Shown: piece by piece, positions 59,687 through 63,809 of the stretch
Layout of the letters: each line of letters begins with the position of its first letter
Numbering within the stretch: position 1 is the stretch's first letter
Assembly: GCF_023630175.1 (NCBI RefSeq)
Contig: NZ_JALLIN010000042.1
Location: 1 to 63,809, forward strand
Direction: 5' to 3'
Source: Streptomyces cellostaticus
Lineage (GTDB): Bacteria > Actinomycetota > Actinomycetes > Streptomycetales > Streptomycetaceae
DNA length: 63,809 nucleotides
Program-made: the position numbers and the translations under genes
Notes under the pieces: generated by a model
Seen by the model: only the letters and a program-made list of their open reading frames with translations
Database searches by the model: none
Told to the model about the DNA's origin: nothing

Positions 59687-61215
59687 CGCGCGTCACCTCC
59701 GATCAGATCGACGGCCTTCTCTCCGACCATGAGCACTCCGATCATCGGGTTGACCGCCGTCATGGTCGGGAAGACGGAGGCGTCGGCGATACGGATGCCG
59801 TGGAGGCCGCGAATGCGCAGCTCCGGGTCGACGACGGCGAGCGGGTCGTCGGCGGCGCCCATGCGGCAGGTACCCGCCGGGTGGTAGACGGTGTGCGCGA
59901 CCTTGCGGGCGTACTCGCTCAGTTCGGCGTCGTCCTGGACGTCCGGGCCGGGGCAGACCTCGCGCTTGAGCCAGCCGGCCAGGGGCTCGGCCTTGGCGAT
60001 CTCGCGGGCGATGCGGATGCCGTCGACGAGGGTCCGCGCGTCGTAGTCGTCCTCGTCGGTGAAGTAGCGGAAGTCCAGGGCGGGCTTCACGGACGGGTCC
60101 GCGCTGGTGAGGTAGAGGCGGCCGCGGCTCTTGGGCTTGGGGATGTTCGGGGTCATCGAGACGCCGAACTCCGGCCGCTGGTAGCCCAGTCGCTCCGGAT
60201 TGTCGGTGAACGGGATCTGGTAGAAGTGGAACATCAGGTCCGGGCCCTGGTGTTCGGGGTCGCGGCGTACGAACAGGCCCGCGTCGGAGTCCATCGCGGA
60301 GTTCTCCGGGATCGGCCCGTTCGTCTCCCAGACGATCACCGACTCGGGGTGGTCGAGCAGGTTCTCGCCGACGCCGGGCAGGTCGTGCGCGACGGGGATG
60401 CCGAGCGCCTCCAGGTCCTTGCGCGGGCCGATGCCGGAGTGCATCAGCAGGCGGGGCGAGTCGACGGCGCCCGCGCACAGCACGACCTCGTTGCGGGCCC
60501 GTACCAGCAGTTCCTCGCCGTCCTTGGTGCGCACGTGCACGCCCTCGGCGCGGGTGCCGGCCAGTTCGAGCTTGTACGCCCAGGTCTCCAGCAGGACGTG
60601 GAGGTTGGGGCGTTCGTCCATGACCGGGTGCAGGTACGCCACCGACGCGGAGGAGCGCTTGTTGTTCTCGGGGTGGTAGGCCAGGTCGAAGAAGCCGACG
60701 CCCTCGGTGAACGGCTTCTTGTTGAAGCCCTCGACGCGCGGGACGCCGAGCGCCTCCTGCGCGGCGTCGACGAAGTCGCGCGCGATGGCGTTGCGGTCCT
60801 TCTCGTCGACGGAGACGATGTTGTTCTTCAGGCGGGCGAAGTAGGCCTCCATCGGCACGGCGCCCCAGCCCTTGGCGCCGGCCTCCTCCCACTCGTCCCA
60901 GTCGGACGGGAGCGGCTTGAAGGAGATGAGGGTGTTGTGCGAGGAGCAGCCGCCCAGCACCCGCGCCCGGCTGTGCCGGATGTGCGAGTTGCCGCGGGGC
61001 TGTTCGGTGGTCGGGTAGTCGTAGTCGAGTTCACCGCCGAGCAGGCCCATCCAGCGGCGGAGCGTCAGCACGTCGTCGCGGTCGACGTCGCTGGGGCCGC
61101 CCTCGATGACGGCGACGGTCACGTCGGGGTTCTCCGTCAGCCGTGCGGCGATGACGGAGCCGGCCGTTCCGCCGCCTACGACGACGTAGTCGAATTCTTG
61201 GGTGTGATCGGGCAT
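59683..61215 (-). CDS. GMC oxidoreductase, probable choline dehydrogenase/oxidase
   Basis: A 510-residue FAD enzyme. The dinucleotide fold is YVVVGGGTAGSVIAARL, the GMC signature is RARVLGGCSSHN, and the second signature is GAVDSPRLLMHSGIG. The catalytic His lies in YHPAGTCRMG, and the C-terminus VNPMIGVLMVGEKA is canonical. With an aldehyde dehydrogenase upstream and a betaine transporter downstream, oxidation of choline to betaine aldehyde is the likely reaction. Other alcohols cannot be excluded from sequence alone. The gap to the dehydrogenase gene is 71 bases. Confidence 0.9.
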   Translation of the reverse strand: MPDHTQEFDYVVVGGGTAGSVIAARLTENPDVTVAVIEGGPSDVDRDDVLTLRRWMGLLGGELDYDYPTTEQPRGNSHIRHSRARVLGGCSSHNTLISFKPLPSDWDEWEEAGAKGWGAVPMEAYFARLKNNIVSVDEKDRNAIARDFVDAAQEALGVPRVEGFNKKPFTEGVGFFDLAYHPENNKRSSASVAYLHPVMDERPNLHVLLETWAYKLELAGTRAEGVHVRTKDGEELLVRARNEVVLCAGAVDSPRLLMHSGIGPRKDLEALGIPVAHDLPGVGENLLDHPESVIVWETNGPIPENSAMDSDAGLFVRRDPEHQGPDLMFHFYQIPFTDNPERLGYQRPEFGVSMTPNIPKPKSRGRLYLTSADPSVKPALDFRYFTDEDDYDARTLVDGIRIAREIAKAEPLAGWLKREVCPGPDVQDDAELSEYARKVAHTVYHPAGTCRMGAADDPLAVVDPELRIRGLHGIRIADASVFPTMTAVNPMIGVLMVGEKAVDLIGGDAR

Positions 61216-61286
61216 CGGGTGGTTACTCCTGGGGGGTGGGAAGTTCAGGGTGCGGGAAACGGTTCGCCGGCGGGGCGTGTGGGGGC

Positions 61287-62807
61287 TCAGCCGGCGAACC
61301 AGCGCACCGGCTTCGGCGCCAGGTTCTGGTAGACGTGCTTGGTCTCCCGGTACTCGGCGAGGCCGGCGGGGCCGAGTTCACGGCCGGTACCGCTCTTGCC
61401 GAAGCCGCCCCACTCCGCCTGCGGCAGGTAGGGGTGGAAGTCGTTGATCCAGACGGTGCCGTGGCGCAGCCGTCCCGCGACACGCCGGGCGCGGCCCGCG
61501 TCGGCGGTCCAGACGGCGCCCGCGAGCCCGTACTCGGTGTCGTTGGCGAGCGCCACCGCCTCCTCCTCGGTGCGGAAGGTCTCGACGGTGAGGACCGGTC
61601 CGAACACCTCCTCGCGCACCACGCGCATCTCGCGGTGGCAGGCGTCGAGGACGGTCGGCTCGTAGAAGTAGCCGCTCTCCGGCCGGGTCCCGGACGGCTC
61701 GGGACGCTTGCCGCCGCAGCGCAGCACCGCGCCCTCCTCGAGCGCGGAGGCGACGTACGACTCGACCTTGGCGCGCTGCTGCGCGGAGACGAGCGGGCCG
61801 CACTCGACGCCGTCCTCGGTGCCCCGGCCGAGCTTGATCCGCTCGGCGCGGCGGGCGAGTTCGGTGACGAAGCGGTCCCGGACGGACTCCTCGACGATCA
61901 GCCGGCCGCCCGCCGAGCAGACCTGGCCGCTGTGGATGAAGGCGGCGTTGAGGGCCTGGTCGACGGCGGTGTCGAAGCCCTCCTCGGTGGCGCAGGCGTC
62001 GGCGAAGACCACGTTGGGGTTCTTGCCGCCGAGTTCGAGGGCGACCTTCTTGACGGTGGGAGCGGCGGCCTGGGCGACCTTGGTGCCGCTGACCAGGCCA
62101 CCGGTGAAGGAGACGAGGTCGACGTCGGGGTGCTCGGCGAGCCGGGCGCCCACGGTGTGACCGGGGCCGGTGACCAGGTTGGCGACGCCGTCGGGCAGTC
62201 CGGCCTCACGGAGCAGGTCGATCAGCGCGATGGTCGTCATCGGGGTGATCTCGCTGGGCTTGATCACGAAGGTGTTGCCGGCCGCGAGCGCGGGGGCGAC
62301 CTTCCAGCTCGCCTGGAGCAGCGGGTAGTTCCAGGGGGTGATCAGCGCACAGACACCGACCGGTTCGTGGACGACGACGCTGTGGATGTCGGGTGAGCCC
62401 GCGTCGACGACCCGGCCGGGGGCCTCGCCCGCGACCAGGTCGGCGAAGTAGCGGAAGGCGTCGGCGACGCAGTCGATGTCGACGCGGCCCTCCTCGACGG
62501 TCTTGCCCGCGTCCCGGCTCTCCAGCAGGCCGAGTTCCTCGCGGTCGCGCACGAGGAGGTCGGCGACGCGGCGCAGCAGCGCGGCGCGCTCGGTGACCGG
62601 CGTGCCGGGCCAGGGGCCGTGGTCGAAGGCCTGCCGGGCGGCCGCCACCGCACGTTCCGCGTCCTTCTCGTCGCCCTCCGCGACCAGGGCGAACCGCCGG
62701 GCGTCCGCGGGGTCGAGGATCTCGCGCGTGGCACCGGAGGCCGCTGCCAGCCACTCCCCTCCCACGTGGATGGTCGCCTGGTCCTGTCGTTCCGTTGTGT
62801 CCGCCAT
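61287..62807 (-). CDS. aldehyde dehydrogenase, probable betaine aldehyde dehydrogenase
   Basis: A 506-residue NAD(P)-dependent enzyme. Catalytic Cys is in SGQVCSAGGRL and the general-base Glu in VALELGGKNPNVVF. TPWNYPLLQASWKVAPALAA and KPSEITP bind cofactor. EVFGPVLTVETF and WINDFHPYLPQAEWGGFGKS complete the family pattern, which is closest to BetB/GbsA-type enzymes. I chose the ATG at 62807, with GGAAGG upstream, over an ATG at 62843 that lacks a ribosome site. It heads the five-gene betaine operon. Confidence 0.9.
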   Translation of the reverse strand: MADTTERQDQATIHVGGEWLAAASGATREILDPADARRFALVAEGDEKDAERAVAAARQAFDHGPWPGTPVTERAALLRRVADLLVRDREELGLLESRDAGKTVEEGRVDIDCVADAFRYFADLVAGEAPGRVVDAGSPDIHSVVVHEPVGVCALITPWNYPLLQASWKVAPALAAGNTFVIKPSEITPMTTIALIDLLREAGLPDGVANLVTGPGHTVGARLAEHPDVDLVSFTGGLVSGTKVAQAAAPTVKKVALELGGKNPNVVFADACATEEGFDTAVDQALNAAFIHSGQVCSAGGRLIVEESVRDRFVTELARRAERIKLGRGTEDGVECGPLVSAQQRAKVESYVASALEEGAVLRCGGKRPEPSGTRPESGYFYEPTVLDACHREMRVVREEVFGPVLTVETFRTEEEAVALANDTEYGLAGAVWTADAGRARRVAGRLRHGTVWINDFHPYLPQAEWGGFGKSGTGRELGPAGLAEYRETKHVYQNLAPKPVRWFAG

Positions 62808-62843
62808 GATCGGTGTTGCCTTCCGTTCCTGTTCGATTCCCAT

Positions 62844-62986
62844 GTGTCACGCAGGCGGCGTGCTCAGAGACCGTCGCCGCCTGCCCACAACCCGGGGATG
62901 TATGCCTGATCAGCGGCCTGTAGTGCGCGGCGTCACTGAAAATTCATACGAAAACGGACAGAAACAGGTTATTTAGTACGGTGCGC
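62844..62986 (-). promoter_or_regulatory. betaine operon control region
   Basis: This is the only AT-rich stretch near the right end (62930-62985), and it must contain the promoter of the five-gene operon. CTACAG on the minus strand near 62920 could be a -10 box. No convincing operator or riboswitch was seen. It also lies just after the stop of the membrane protein at the window edge. Confidence 0.35.
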
Positions 62987-63809
62987 TCAGTCCATAGGCG
63001 CGTCACAGCCCGTATCGGGCGGGCAGAATCCGCTCAGCGCGGTGTCGAGCAGTTCCAGCTCGTCGTCGCCGCCGTCCTTGTCGGGCCCGTAGGCGGCGAC
63101 GGCGTAGATGCGCCCGTCCAGGGCCGTGAAGCGCTCGTCGTAGACATGCCAGCCGCCGACGTCCGGTTCGCCCTTGATGCTGTCGGCCAGGTACTCCATC
63201 CGTGAGCCGACGAAGTCGCCCTCGTCCAGATCGAGCAGGGAGAGCTTCCTGAAACCCGGCGGCTTGGCGGTTCCGTCGGACAGGTACAGCTCGAACGAGT
63301 CGTTCGGGGAGGCCTCCGCCACCTGGTAGATCTGCAGCCGGTGCCGCTGGTCCGGACTGCGGTAGTTGACGATCCTGATGCCGTAGGAGGAGGGCAGCGA
63401 GGACCGCGACCAGCCCTTGGGGCGCGCGATCCGGAAGCCCTCGTCGTCGTCGTACGACTCCCAGTCCGCGGGCAGCGGGCTCGCCGGGGCGGAGGGGGTG
63501 GCCGTGTCCCGCGCGGGGGACGCGGAGCCGGACGGGTCGCCGGACGGCACCGGGGAGTCCGTGACCGCGGAGGCGCCGGGCGAGCCGGCCGCCGGAGCGG
63601 GCCGGTCATGGTCCCCGGACCCGACCACGTAGGTCAGGACGAGGCTCGCGGCGACCCCGACCGCGGCGGCTCCCACGACGACGGACCAGACCGTTCTCCG
63701 GCTGAGCCCGCCGGGCCGCGCGGGGGCCGGGCCGGGAGGCACGGACCACTCGGGCGAGGACCAGCCCGCCCCGCCGCCACCCGCCTCGGGGCCGGTCGGC
63801 GCACCCGGT
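62987..63809 (-). CDS. membrane-anchored protein with extracytoplasmic domain (5' end outside window)
   Basis: The minus-strand frame stays open to the window edge, so the N-terminus is missing; a GTG at 63742 is not necessarily the start. Visible parts are a Pro/Gly-rich cytoplasmic segment, one membrane helix (TVWSVVVGAAAVGVAASLVL), and a Ser/Pro/Ala/Asp-rich linker. An outside domain of about 150 residues follows, with EGFRIARPKGW, VNYRSPDQRHRLQIYQ and a final C-PPDTG-C pair. This architecture resembles the C-terminal half of some streptomycete Ser/Thr protein kinases, but no kinase domain is in view, so the identity stays open. Confidence 0.7.
   Translation of the reverse strand, partial: PGAPTGPEAGGGGAGWSSPEWSVPPGPAPARPGGLSRRTVWSVVVGAAAVGVAASLVLTYVVGSGDHDRPAPAAGSPGASAVTDSPVPSGDPSGSASPARDTATPSAPASPLPADWESYDDDEGFRIARPKGWSRSSLPSSYGIRIVNYRSPDQRHRLQIYQVAEASPNDSFELYLSDGTAKPPGFRKLSLLDLDEGDFVGSRMEYLADSIKGEPDVGGWHVYDERFTALDGRIYAVAAYGPDKDGGDDELELLDTALSGFCPPDTGCDAPMD

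Noticed and set aside
56483..59887. 1134-codon plus-strand open frame
   Set aside because: It is the mirror frame of the betaine permease and ATPase genes: long because of high GC, rich in His/Gln/Arg/Gly, and without domains.
1..63809. CRISPR arrays, tRNA or rRNA genes, prophage or ICE attachment sites
   Set aside because: No regularly spaced repeats, no cloverleaf-like sequence with a GGTTCGAAT-type arm, and no integrase gene were seen. The short direct repeats found are too few to be arrays.

Overview
The window is a stretch of high-GC actinobacterial chromosome, almost certainly from Streptomyces. Third codon positions are nearly all G or C, GTG and TTG starts are common, and the gene families are typical of the genus: an XRE/DUF5753 plus DUF397 pair, paired ECF sigma factors, DUF4328, a SCO4848-type membrane protein and a MocR regulator. 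The gene order (glyA, trpS, a DD-carboxypeptidase next to the SCO4848-like gene, sdhCDAB, a stand-alone methylmalonyl-CoA mutase, then a NeuB/NeuA cluster) matches what I remember of the S. coelicolor chromosome around SCO4837 to SCO4882. That comparison is from memory and was not computed.

Layout. 1-2094: the tail of an upstream gene, an XRE/DUF397 regulator pair and a MerR regulator. 2107-3257: a decayed IS1182-type transposase. 3764-7043: a small secreted protein followed by a MacB/FtsX-like ABC transporter. 7409-20036: the main accessory region, a nonulosonic acid (sialic acid or Kdn type) cell-surface polymer cluster in four transcription units. It holds NeuB, a NeuA-phosphatase fusion, two polysialyltransferase-like proteins, a GT2 enzyme, a DUF6716-like glycosyltransferase, a GT29 protein carrying the animal sialylmotifs, a GT8-pyruvyltransferase fusion and an acyltransferase. 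No UDP-GlcNAc 2-epimerase is present, which favours Kdn (a teichulosonic acid) over N-acetylneuraminic acid.

20291-35886: LeuE exporter, methylmalonyl-CoA mutase catalytic subunit, L,D-transpeptidase lipoprotein, two tandem ECF sigma/membrane partner modules, a PGRP amidase with FG-GAP repeats, several conserved hypotheticals, a GH20 hexosaminidase and a degenerate ureidoimidazoline decarboxylase-like protein. 36075-39496: succinate dehydrogenase operon, closed by two tandem hairpins. 39634-48933: VOC protein; a three-gene membrane protein/DUF393/TetR operon with twin TTGAAC-N2-GTTCAA palindromes at its promoter; an OppA-like binding protein; a metallophosphoesterase; the SCO4848-like protein; a DD-carboxypeptidase; a YihY protein; a DprE2-like reductase; and a 2'-5' RNA ligase-like protein.

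49079-55555: trpS, glyA, rocD, a phosphotransferase remnant, and a MocR regulator divergent from an AhpD-like protein. 55687-62807: one long operon for glycine betaine synthesis and uptake (aldehyde dehydrogenase, GMC oxidoreductase, ATPase, fused double permease, binding protein). The right edge cuts a membrane-anchored protein.

Much of the window concerns the envelope: polymer synthesis, peptidoglycan cleavage and crosslinking, and two sigma modules with membrane partners. The most unusual items are the bacterial GT29 protein with sialylmotifs L, S and VS, and the twin palindromes at 40093 and 40138.
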